The notes beneath the pieces were generated by a model. It saw only the letters and a list, made by a program, of their open reading frames with translations. It had not been told where the DNA came from and did no database searches. This document shows, piece by piece, positions 1-6,319 of a stretch of 19,429 nt of DNA. The translations under genes were made by a program, and so were the position numbers. Source of the DNA: an uncultured Prevotella sp. (GTDB taxonomy: Bacteria; Bacteroidota; Bacteroidia; Bacteroidales; Bacteroidaceae); the NCBI GenBank assembly GCA_900546345.1, contig URCI01000056.1:1-19429 (forward strand), written 5' to 3'. How positions within the stretch are numbered: position 1 is the first letter of the stretch; each line of letters starts with the position of its first letter.

Positions 1-54
1 TAGAGCAACTGACTCTTAATCAGTGGGTCTAGGGTTCGAGTCCCTAAGGGCGCA
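1..54 (+). tRNA. tRNA-Lys(CTT), 5' part cut by window edge
   Basis: This is the 3' portion of a tRNA-Lys gene. It is identical base for base to positions 98-151 of the next tRNA. It keeps the anticodon arm (anticodon CTT at 15-17), the variable loop, the T arm with GGTTCGAGTCC and the 3' acceptor strand ending at the discriminator A. CCA is not encoded. The D arm and 5' acceptor strand lie outside the window. Confidence 0.95.
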
Positions 55-78
55 CTTCTTTATATCTTCTCCAAGGAA

Positions 79-151
79 GCGCCCTTAGCTCAGCTGGTAG
101 AGCAACTGACTCTTAATCAGTGGGTCTAGGGTTCGAGTCCCTAAGGGCGCA
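79..151 (+). tRNA. tRNA-Lys(CTT)
   Basis: This is a complete 73-nt tRNA. The acceptor strand GCGCCCT (79-85) pairs with AGGGCGC (144-150) and is followed by discriminator A151. The anticodon stem ACTGA/TCAGT (105-109/117-121) closes the loop CTCTTAA, giving anticodon CTT (112-114), which reads the lysine codon AAG. The T loop TTCGAGT is canonical. CCA is not encoded and must be added after transcription. A second copy lies 24 bp upstream, so the two are probably co-transcribed and processed from one precursor. Confidence 0.98.
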
Positions 152-154
152 CAA

Positions 155-185
155 AAGCTGGATCTTTCCCGATCCGGCTTTTTTT
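155..185 (+). terminator. Rho-independent terminator of the tRNA-Lys pair
   Basis: AAGCTGGATC (155-164) and GATCCGGCTT (171-180) form a 10-bp stem with one T-G wobble around the loop TTTCCC. A run of T follows through 185. It lies only 3 nt beyond the tRNA 3' end, so it should end the tRNA transcript and insulate ftsY. Confidence 0.88.
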
Positions 186-229
186 ATTCCCCTAAGTCAC
201 CTTCTACACCCTATTTTGAATCTTCATAT

Positions 230-260
230 TTTGTAGTTTGCAAATAAAACACTATCTTTG
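230..260 (+). promoter_or_regulatory. Bacteroidetes-type promoter for ftsY
   Basis: A TTTG -33 element (230-233) and a TATCTTTG -7 element (253-260) are separated by 19 bp. This matches the Bacteroidetes primary sigma factor consensus TTTG-N19-21-TAnnTTTG. The start codon of ftsY lies 25 bp past the -7 box. The dnaN and DUF3127 promoters in this window have the same layout. Confidence 0.75.
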
Positions 261-284
261 CAATAGAAATCAGCAATAGAAACG

Positions 285-1232
285 ATGGGAATATTCGGAC
301 TTTTTAATAAAAAGAAAAAAGAGACGCTTGATGCAGGACTGGAAAAGACAAAGCAGAGTGTCTTCAGTAAGATCACACGTGCCATCGCCGGAAAATCCAA
401 GGTCGATGATGATGTCCTTGACAACCTGGAAGAGGCGTTGATCACCTCTGACGTAGGTGTTGAGACGACCTTGAAAATCATCCAGCGCATTGAAGAAAGA
501 GTAGCGAGAGACAAATATGTGTCTACTTCAGAGCTCAACACCATCCTAAAAGAAGAAATAGCAGCACTGCTCACTGAAAACAACACCAATGACAGCAGCA
601 ATTGGGATTTACCCAACGATCACAGGCCCTATGTGATCCTCGTGGTTGGCGTCAATGGAGTAGGCAAAACAACAACAATAGGCAAACTTGCATATCAGTT
701 CAAACAAGCAGGGAAAAAAGTTTATTTGGGAGCCGCAGATACCTTCCGGGCTGCCGCTGTAGAGCAGATACAGATATGGGGCGACCGCGTAGGCGTGCCT
801 GTCATCAAGCAGCAAATGGGCGCGGATCCCGCCAGTGTGGCCTTTGACACACTGCAAAGCGCGAAGGCCAATCAGGCAGATGTCGTGCTCATTGACACCG
901 CCGGACGTCTGCACAACAAAATAGGACTGATGAACGAGTTAAAGAAGATCAAGGATGTGATGAAGAAAGTCATACCCACTGCCCCAGATGAAGTGTTACT
1001 GGTGCTTGACGGCAGTACTGGACAAAACGCCTTTGAACAGGCCAAACAGTTCTCTGCGGTCACCTCCATCACCTCGCTGGCCATCACAAAACTCGACGGC
1101 ACAGCAAAGGGTGGAGTGGTCATCGGCATCTCGGATCAGTTGAAGGTGCCTGTCAAATATATTGGTCTCGGAGAGAAAATGGAAGACCTGCAGCTCTTCA
1201 ACAGAAAGGAATTCGTGGATTCACTCTTTTAA
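285..1232 (+). CDS. ftsY: Signal recognition particle receptor FtsY
   Basis: FtsY is the membrane-associated SRP-type GTPase. It binds the Ffh/4.5S RNA-ribosome complex and delivers nascent inner-membrane proteins to the SecYEG translocon. At 315 aa it consists essentially of the N and G domains. A short basic start (MGIFGLFNKKKK) replaces the long acidic A domain of Escherichia coli FtsY, which is usual in many phyla. The helical N domain covers about residues 15-100. The G domain shows GVNGVGKT (122-129), DTFRAAAVEQ (152-161, the SRP-GTPase insertion), DTAGR (204-208), TKLDGTAKGG (268-277) and the closing GLGE near 295. The start ATG follows a good promoter. rimO begins about 70 bp downstream in the same direction with no terminator visible between, so co-transcription is likely. 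Confidence 0.97.
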   Translation: MGIFGLFNKKKKETLDAGLEKTKQSVFSKITRAIAGKSKVDDDVLDNLEEALITSDVGVETTLKIIQRIEERVARDKYVSTSELNTILKEEIAALLTENNTNDSSNWDLPNDHRPYVILVVGVNGVGKTTTIGKLAYQFKQAGKKVYLGAADTFRAAAVEQIQIWGDRVGVPVIKQQMGADPASVAFDTLQSAKANQADVVLIDTAGRLHNKIGLMNELKKIKDVMKKVIPTAPDEVLLVLDGSTGQNAFEQAKQFSAVTSITSLAITKLDGTAKGGVVIGISDQLKVPVKYIGLGEKMEDLQLFNRKEFVDSLF

Positions 1233-1259
1233 TCGTTTACACAGCTTTAATCGTTACAC
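1228..1259 (+). repeat. Short imperfect tandem direct repeat at the ftsY stop codon
   Basis: TTTAATCGTTTACAC (1228-1242) is followed by TTTAATCGTTACAC (1246-1259). The second copy lacks one T. The first copy contains the TAA stop of ftsY. It looks like a local slippage duplication in the spacer before rimO. No function is evident. Confidence 0.6.
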
Positions 1260-1301
1260 TAAGCGTCGTCGTGCCATATGCCAGCGACTGCCCATTACCA
1301 T

Positions 1302-2660
1302 ATGAAGAATAGAATAGACTTTATCACTATGGGGTGCTCAAAAAACCTCGTAGACTCAGAACAACTCATGCGACGCTTTGAGCAGGAGGGATATCATTGT
1401 GTGCATGATCCCAAGCGCCCGGCAGGTGATATCGCAGTCATCAATACGTGCGGATTCATTGAAGCTGCGAAAGAAGAAAGCATCAACACCATACTGGAAT
1501 TTGTTGAAGCCAAACAACACGGCAGACTGAAAAAGCTCTTTGTCATGGGATGTCTGTCACAGCGTTATCGAAAAGAGTTGCAAGAGTCAATACCTGAAGT
1601 GGACAAGTTCTATGGCAAATTCGATTATCGGCAATTGTTGCAGGACTTAGGCCCAGCAGAGGGAGGCAACCAAGCACTCACTGAGGGAAACTCCAATGAC
1701 CAGGTTACCAAGACCTTTAACCAATCCCGTGTTGCGGCAAACAGTCTCCGGAAGTTGACAACCCCTCATCACTATGCCTATATCAAGATTGCAGAGGGGT
1801 GCGACCGTCACTGCGCTTACTGTGCTATCCCTCTCATCACCGGAAAGCATGTCTCCCGTCCTATGGATGACATCCTCCAGGAAGTTGAGGAACTCGTGCA
1901 CGAAGGAGTGAAGGAGTTTCAAGTGATTGAGCAGGAACTGACCTACTACGGCATCGACCTCTACCATAAGCCAATGATCGCTGAGCTCATCCGCCGCATG
2001 GCTGACATCCCAGGTGTCAAATGGATCAGACTGCACTATGCCTATCCCAACCAGTTCCCGTTGGAGCTGCTGGATGTAATGCGCGAAAAAAGCAATGTAT
2101 GCCGTTACCTGGACATCGCCCTGCAACATATTTCAGATCACATGCTGGAACGGATGCACCGGCATGTAACCAAGCAGGACACAATCAACCTGCTCCACAC
2201 AATCCGGGAACGTGTACCGGGTATACACATCAGAACCACGCTGATGGTTGGCTTCCCCGGTGAGACGGAGGAAGACTTTGAAGAATTGCTTGACTTCGTA
2301 CGCGAGCAACGCTTCGAACGGATGGGAGCTTTTGCTTATTCTGAAGAGGAAGGTACCTACTCCGCCGAGCACTATGACGATGATGTGCCCGAAGAAGTGA
2401 AACAACAGCGACTCGATAAGCTCATGGCACTGCAACAGCAAATCAGCGAAGAGATAGAAGCACAAAAAGTCAATAAGACGTTCACCGTAATCATTGACCA
2501 GAAAGAGGGAGACTACTACGTCGGACGCACCGAGTTCTGCTCGCCGGAAGTTGACCCGGAGGTACTAATCCCCGTGAAGAACAGACGCTTGCGTGTCGGC
2601 AACTTCTATCAAGTGAAAATGACTGGCAGTGATGAATTTGATTTATATGGTGAGGTATGA
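1302..2660 (+). CDS. rimO: Ribosomal protein S12 methylthiotransferase RimO
   Basis: RimO is a radical-SAM methylthiotransferase that adds a methylthio group to a conserved aspartate of ribosomal protein S12. Counting from the ATG at 1302 the protein has 452 aa. The N-terminal UPF0004 domain carries the three ligands of the auxiliary cluster: C12 (MGCSKN), C50 (NTCGF) and C84 (MGCLSQ). The radical-SAM core has the C-x3-C-x2-C motif at C167, C171 and C174 (EGCDRHCAYC). The C-terminal part resembles a TRAM domain. An in-frame ATG at 1278 would add MPATAHYH, but the family normally starts a few residues before the first cysteine, so 1302 is preferred. The stop codon overlaps the HU gene by ATGA. 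One oddity is VIEQELTYYG (around residue 210), where the family usually has Ala in place of the Glu after Ile. Confidence 0.95.
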   Translation: MKNRIDFITMGCSKNLVDSEQLMRRFEQEGYHCVHDPKRPAGDIAVINTCGFIEAAKEESINTILEFVEAKQHGRLKKLFVMGCLSQRYRKELQESIPEVDKFYGKFDYRQLLQDLGPAEGGNQALTEGNSNDQVTKTFNQSRVAANSLRKLTTPHHYAYIKIAEGCDRHCAYCAIPLITGKHVSRPMDDILQEVEELVHEGVKEFQVIEQELTYYGIDLYHKPMIAELIRRMADIPGVKWIRLHYAYPNQFPLELLDVMREKSNVCRYLDIALQHISDHMLERMHRHVTKQDTINLLHTIRERVPGIHIRTTLMVGFPGETEEDFEELLDFVREQRFERMGAFAYSEEEGTYSAEHYDDDVPEEVKQQRLDKLMALQQQISEEIEAQKVNKTFTVIIDQKEGDYYVGRTEFCSPEVDPEVLIPVKNRRLRVGNFYQVKMTGSDEFDLYGEV

Positions 2661-2938
2661 ACAACAAAGAATTCATCAGCACATTGGCCGCTGAGGCAGG
2701 CTATACACAGACTGACACTCAGAAGATGGTCAACTCTGTGATCGAGGCGATGAAAAAAGCCTTCGATAATGGCGACAGTGTACAGATTGCCAACTTCGGA
2801 TCATTTGAAGTGAAGAAAAGGATGGAACGTATCGTGGTCAATCCTGGCAACGGACAACGTATGTTGGTGCCACCCAAACTCGTGCTTACCTTCAAGCCCA
2901 CCTCTGCAATCAAAGAAACGTTGAAAGGAAAATCATGA
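2657..2938 (+). CDS. HU/IHF-family DNA-binding protein
   Basis: This 93-residue protein belongs to the HU/IHF family of small DNA-bending nucleoid proteins, which act as dimers. Two N-terminal helices (about 3-38) are followed by the β-core motif NFGSFEVKKR (46-55) and by the DNA-binding arm. The arm keeps the intercalating Asn-Pro at residues 62-63 in VNPGNGQRM. The C-terminal helix contains FKPTSAIKETL. The start ATG overlaps the rimO stop (ATGA), and its own stop overlaps the start of the following HU-LysM gene in the same way. The three genes are therefore probably translationally coupled. Whether this protein pairs with the HU domain of its neighbour as a heterodimer is an open and attractive possibility. 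Confidence 0.92.
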   Translation: MNNKEFISTLAAEAGYTQTDTQKMVNSVIEAMKKAFDNGDSVQIANFGSFEVKKRMERIVVNPGNGQRMLVPPKLVLTFKPTSAIKETLKGKS

Positions 2939-4395
2939 ACAAGCAGCTCATCAAAGATATATCTCAAGATCTCGTAGACAAATTTGAACTTGACAAGAAA
3001 CAAGCCAACAATTTTGTCGAGAGCATGTTTCATGTTCTGCAAGAAGGGCTTCAAAACGAGAAAATAGTGAAAATCAAAGGGCTGGGCACTTTCAAAGTCA
3101 TCAGTGTCCAGTCCCGGAAAAGCGTGGATGTCAATACGGGGGAACCCATTCTTATTGATGGTAGAGATAAAATCAGCTTCACTCCGGACAGTGACATGCG
3201 TGACCACGTCAACCGCCCCTTCTCACAATTTGAGACGGTAGCCGTCAATGACGGGACCGACTTTAGCCTCATCGACAAAAAATTTGCCCAAGAAGAACAG
3301 GAAGACTCTGATGACACGGAAACAAAAGACGAGAAAAGAGAAGAGGGAAAAGAAGAGGATAAAGATGTAAAAGAGCAATATACTGACACCGAAGGTAGTG
3401 ACATCGAAGACAATAGTTTATCAGAAGAGGAGTTTCACCCTGTGGAGGTAATCCCGACTGAGCAGGATATGGAGCCACAACCACAAAGTTTTTCCCATAA
3501 TGAGGACAACCCACAAGACCCCTCATCCGGCAACAACGAACAGCAAAACCAAGAGACCCCTGCCAAAGATACCGAGGTCATAGAACCAGAAAGCAATGAT
3601 GGGGAAAAATGTCTGGATCTTTCTCAAGAACCAGATGAGCCAGAGCAAGAAGTAAGTCAGACTGCCATCAGCGACAACGAGCGATTTGATCATGAAAACC
3701 AGCAATTGCTTGTTGCCAATGAAGAACTGAAAAGTCATTTTCGGCATCAATACCGGATTCTGAAAGGCGTTATTACCATCTTTGGCATCATTGTCCTGCT
3801 TGGCATCGGTGGTGGATATTTTCTGCTTTATCAATTAAGGAAGCGCGATCATCGCATTGAGATGCTCGAAATACTGGCTTATCGAAATGGTAATACCATG
3901 AAAGCTCAGGGCAAGAGCACCCCGTCTACACCTGCTTCTGACAACCGTGCTATCGCCACCGGACAACAAGACAGCACACATGTGTCGGCATCTAACCAAG
4001 AAGCACATCAATTGCAAGAAAGCAATACGGGCAACAAGACTACGACAACAACCAAGGCAAAATCAAAAGCCAACCAGCCATCGGCAAGTCGGCAGACCAT
4101 TGGTTCTCTTCCTACATCAAAAGGGCAAGCGACAGTCTCTCCATCAGAAGCTTCGCTTTTAGCCAAAGAAGCAGAATATAACAAGGATGTAAGGATCCGA
4201 ACCGGAGCATATCGAATCGTCGGTATCAGCCATACCGTGAAAGTGCGTAGCGGACAGACTTTGTACTCTATCAGTCGTGCCAATCTCGGACCAGGAATGG
4301 AATGCTACGTACAAGCTGTGAATGATGGAAAAACAGACTTTAAATCCGGTGATCTCATAAAGATACCTCAACTGGAAATAAAGAAACGGAAATAA
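2935..4395 (+). CDS. Membrane-spanning HU-domain/LysM-like protein
   Basis: This 486-aa protein has four visible parts. Residues 1-95 are an HU-like DNA-binding domain (KGLGTFKV at 48-55, KISFTPD around 79-85). Residues 115-240 are a very acidic, low-complexity linker rich in Glu, Asp and Gln. A single hydrophobic segment, about 277-299 (GVITIFGIIVLLGIGGGYFL), is followed by the basic LRKRD. Residues 325-415 are a Ser/Thr/Gln-rich linker, and about 433-480 is a LysM-like domain (HTVKVRSGQTLYSIS, then SGDLIKIP). No signal peptide is present, so the HU domain should be cytoplasmic and the LysM part periplasmic, where LysM domains commonly bind peptidoglycan. However, the flanking basic residues sit on the LysM side, so topology needs testing. 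In the arm the usual intercalating proline appears replaced by Val66 (SVDVNTGEP). The gene is translationally coupled to the preceding HU gene by ATGA. Confidence 0.88.
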   Translation: MNKQLIKDISQDLVDKFELDKKQANNFVESMFHVLQEGLQNEKIVKIKGLGTFKVISVQSRKSVDVNTGEPILIDGRDKISFTPDSDMRDHVNRPFSQFETVAVNDGTDFSLIDKKFAQEEQEDSDDTETKDEKREEGKEEDKDVKEQYTDTEGSDIEDNSLSEEEFHPVEVIPTEQDMEPQPQSFSHNEDNPQDPSSGNNEQQNQETPAKDTEVIEPESNDGEKCLDLSQEPDEPEQEVSQTAISDNERFDHENQQLLVANEELKSHFRHQYRILKGVITIFGIIVLLGIGGGYFLLYQLRKRDHRIEMLEILAYRNGNTMKAQGKSTPSTPASDNRAIATGQQDSTHVSASNQEAHQLQESNTGNKTTTTTKAKSKANQPSASRQTIGSLPTSKGQATVSPSEASLLAKEAEYNKDVRIRTGAYRIVGISHTVKVRSGQTLYSISRANLGPGMECYVQAVNDGKTDFKSGDLIKIPQLEIKKRK

Positions 4396-4409
4396 TCGAT
4401 AAGAAAATA

Positions 4410-4466
4410 TTTTTTACCGGGTACCTATACACATGCTCATTCGACATGTATAGTTACCCGGTAAAA
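4410..4466. terminator. Long inverted repeat between convergent genes
   Basis: TTTTTACCGGGTA on the left (4411-4423) pairs with TACCCGGTAAAAA on the right, with one mismatch further in. CTATAC (4425-4430) pairs with GTATAG, and ATG with CAT closes a 9-nt loop after a 2-nt bulge. It sits between the convergent ends of the HU-LysM gene and the DUF3127 gene and probably ends both transcripts. On each strand the T run is in the 5' arm and the A run in the 3' arm, so neither transcript has a free U tract after the stem. Confidence 0.65.
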
Positions 4467-4473
4467 ACGTTAC

Positions 4474-4908
4474 TTAGAATGGGAGATCATCAGCTGCCTC
4501 GCCATTGTCCTGGGCGGGTGCGGCAGGAGCTGCAGAAGCTGTTGCACTGGGTGCCACCGGAGCTTGACCACCTAATTGACTTGTCGGCGTTGCCATACTA
4601 GGGGCGCCGACAGCGTTAGGATCTACATGGTCAACGCGGAAAGCGCTGATATCATTGAAATAGCGGTCTTGCCAAGGATGTGCGTTAATATCCAGCCATA
4701 CGTGAACGGTATCGCCCTGATGAATATTGAACTGCTCAAGCTTGTCAGCACCAAAGACGCGGAACAAGCAAGCACGGGGATATTGGTCTTTTGTCTGAAT
4801 CACAAATTCCTGAGATTTCCAAGCGTTGCCAGTACGCTGAGAGACTCCTTCCTTAGCGGGGTATTCCTTAATGATGACCCCTTCCACTTCGATTCCTTGT
4901 AATGCCAT
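4474..4908 (-). CDS. DUF3127 OB-fold protein with SSB-like C-terminal tail
   Basis: This 144-residue protein matches DUF3127, a Bacteroidetes-enriched family thought to adopt an OB fold. Residues 1-98 form the compact domain (GVIIKEYPAKEGVSQRTGNAW, then KSQEFVIQT, FRVFGADKLEQF and VHVWLDI), with a pattern typical of single-strand-binding OB folds. Residues 99-135 are a disordered linker rich in Ala, Pro, Gln and Ser. The last nine residues, GEAADDLPF, look like the acidic tip of bacterial SSB, which binds RecO, PriA, exonuclease I and other repair proteins. The domain arrangement (OB, flexible linker, DDLPF) copies that of SSB, though the domain sequence is not that of classical SSB. It is divergent from dnaN with its own promoter. 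A role in single-stranded DNA handling is inferred from this tail and the OB-like pattern. Confidence 0.85.
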   Translation of the reverse strand: MALQGIEVEGVIIKEYPAKEGVSQRTGNAWKSQEFVIQTKDQYPRACLFRVFGADKLEQFNIHQGDTVHVWLDINAHPWQDRYFNDISAFRVDHVDPNAVGAPSMATPTSQLGGQAPVAPSATASAAPAAPAQDNGEAADDLPF

Positions 4909-4946
4909 TTATGAGTTTTTTTTAGTTGAACTTCTTAGTTATACTG

Positions 4947-4976
4947 CAAAGATAATGATAAAGACGGAAAAACCAA
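4947..4976 (-). promoter_or_regulatory. Promoter for the DUF3127 gene
   Basis: On the minus strand TATCTTTG (4947-4954) lies 19 bp from a TTG (4974-4976), which fits the Bacteroidetes consensus. The -7 box is 39 bp upstream of the ATG at 4908. Confidence 0.65.
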
Positions 4977-5025
4977 GCAATCCAATTGAAAAAAAACAAA
5001 AAATCAAAAATTATATGCCACAGTC

Positions 5026-5056
5026 TTTCTATTCTGTTATTTTCTTCTTATCTTTG
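5026..5056 (+). promoter_or_regulatory. Promoter for dnaN
   Basis: TATCTTTG (5049-5056) follows TTTC (5026-5029, a one-base variant of the -33 TTTG) after 19 bp. The start codon of dnaN is 33 bp beyond. The surrounding A/T-rich spacer (4909-5088) contains only this and the divergent DUF3127 promoter, and no other gene was seen in it. Confidence 0.65.
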
Positions 5057-5088
5057 TATAAAGGAAAACAAACAAAAACATTTTAGAT

Positions 5089-6213
5089 ATGAGATTTAGT
5101 CTTTCAAGCTCTGCGTTGAGCACTCGACTGCAAACCTTGGCCAAGGTCATCAACACAAAAAATTCCATGCCTATCTTGGAATGCTTTGTCTTTGATGTCA
5201 GTCAGGGTCAGCTTCGCATTACTGCCAGCGATGGCGAAAACCGCATGACTTCGTTGGTCAGCCTAAGTGAATGTGACTCAGATGGCTCATTTGCCATTTC
5301 CAGCCATTTGATTTTTGATGCTGTGAAATTGCTGCCTGAGCAGCCACTTGCTTTCGATGTCAATCTGGACTCTTATCAAGTGACTGTCGAATATCAGAAT
5401 GGACAGTATCAACTGATAGCTCAGAATGCCGAGGAATATCCGCAAGCACAACCCTTGGAAGGAGACATCCATACACTCACGCTTGACGCCAATGTATTGG
5501 TCAACAATCTTTCCCGTACGCTGTTCGCAACAGACAACAACGAGATTCGGCCGGTGATGAATGGCGTTTACTTCGATCTGACACCCGATCACTTGGCTAT
5601 TGTGGCCAGCGATGGTCACAAGTTGGTGCGTTGCCGCAACTACGACATCAAATCAGAGGTCCCCGCTTCCTTTATCCTGCCAAAGAAACCTGCCAATCTC
5701 TTGAAAAATGGTTTGGATCCTACAAGCGGAGATGTTGTCATCAAGTTCAACAGCAATGCGGCCGAACTCACCTTTGCCGATGGCACATTGCGCTGCCAAC
5801 TGATAGAGGGCAACTTCCCCAACTACAATGCAGCCATTCCGACAGACAACCCCAACGAGCTGACCATTGACCGCCGGGCATTGATGGACAGCATCCGCCG
5901 CGTCCTGCCTTTCGCCAGCATCAGCAGCCAACTCATCCGTTTCAAACTGTCGATGGGCTCTTTGCAGCTTTCCGCTGAAGACATCGACTTCGCGACAAGT
6001 GCTAAAGAAACCTTGGTTTGCGAATACAATGGCCAACCTCTGCAGATCGGTTTCCGTGGAGACTATTTCTGCGAAATCCTTTCTTCACTTGACAGTGATG
6101 ACGTCAAGGTCATGTTGGGAGATCCCAGTCGCCCAGGCATCGTATTGCCCAACTCAAAAGACGAACATGAAGACGTGCTCATGCTCATCATGCCCCTCAT
6201 CCTGAATGAATAA
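5089..6213 (+). CDS. dnaN: DNA polymerase III β sliding clamp
   Basis: DnaN is the ring-shaped dimer that encircles DNA and holds the replicative polymerase and repair enzymes on the template. The 374-aa length is close to the usual 365-375, with three repeated clamp folds across the protein. The N-terminus (about residues 1-35) has the family pattern ending in NSMPILECF (25-33). The third domain (about 250-374) ends in the hydrophobic strand LMLIMPLILNE, corresponding to the MPMRL end of the Escherichia coli clamp that helps form the partner-binding pocket. The ATG at 5089 follows a recognisable promoter. The gene heads a plus-strand repair cluster and is not next to dnaA in this window. After the stop comes a structured spacer of 106 bp. 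Confidence 0.97.
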   Translation: MRFSLSSSALSTRLQTLAKVINTKNSMPILECFVFDVSQGQLRITASDGENRMTSLVSLSECDSDGSFAISSHLIFDAVKLLPEQPLAFDVNLDSYQVTVEYQNGQYQLIAQNAEEYPQAQPLEGDIHTLTLDANVLVNNLSRTLFATDNNEIRPVMNGVYFDLTPDHLAIVASDGHKLVRCRNYDIKSEVPASFILPKKPANLLKNGLDPTSGDVVIKFNSNAAELTFADGTLRCQLIEGNFPNYNAAIPTDNPNELTIDRRALMDSIRRVLPFASISSQLIRFKLSMGSLQLSAEDIDFATSAKETLVCEYNGQPLQIGFRGDYFCEILSSLDSDDVKVMLGDPSRPGIVLPNSKDEHEDVLMLIMPLILNE

Positions 6214-6241
6214 TTGCACAAAGCATTAGATATTTTATCTT

Positions 6242-6299
6242 CGTTGCCACGAGCCTTGGAACAGAATGGTCCCCATTCTTTTCAAGACTCGTTGCAGCG
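6242..6299 (+). other. Long imperfect hairpin between dnaN and the exonuclease gene
   Basis: The two halves of this 58-nt segment are complementary around a TCC loop (6270-6272). Paired blocks from inside out are GAATGG/CCATTC, A/T, AA/TT, CTTG/CAAG, GAG/CTC, CA/TG and CGTTGC/GCAGCG (one wobble). That is about 24 pairs with a few mismatches or bulges. No T run follows. It could be a dnaN terminator, an mRNA-processing or stabilising element, or a repetitive extragenic palindrome. The remainder of the 6214-6319 spacer holds nothing else recognisable. Confidence 0.6.
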
Positions 6300-6319
6300 T
6301 ATTTGGTTGAATACTTTTT

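Noticed and set aside
1..185. tRNA genes as an integration site of a mobile element
   Set aside because: No integrase, no attachment-site repeat beyond the tandem tRNA and ordinary housekeeping genes follow directly.
1278..1301. Upstream ATG of rimO adding eight residues
   Set aside because: The family starts close to the first cluster cysteine; the ATG at 1302 fits homologues better, although 1278 cannot be fully excluded.
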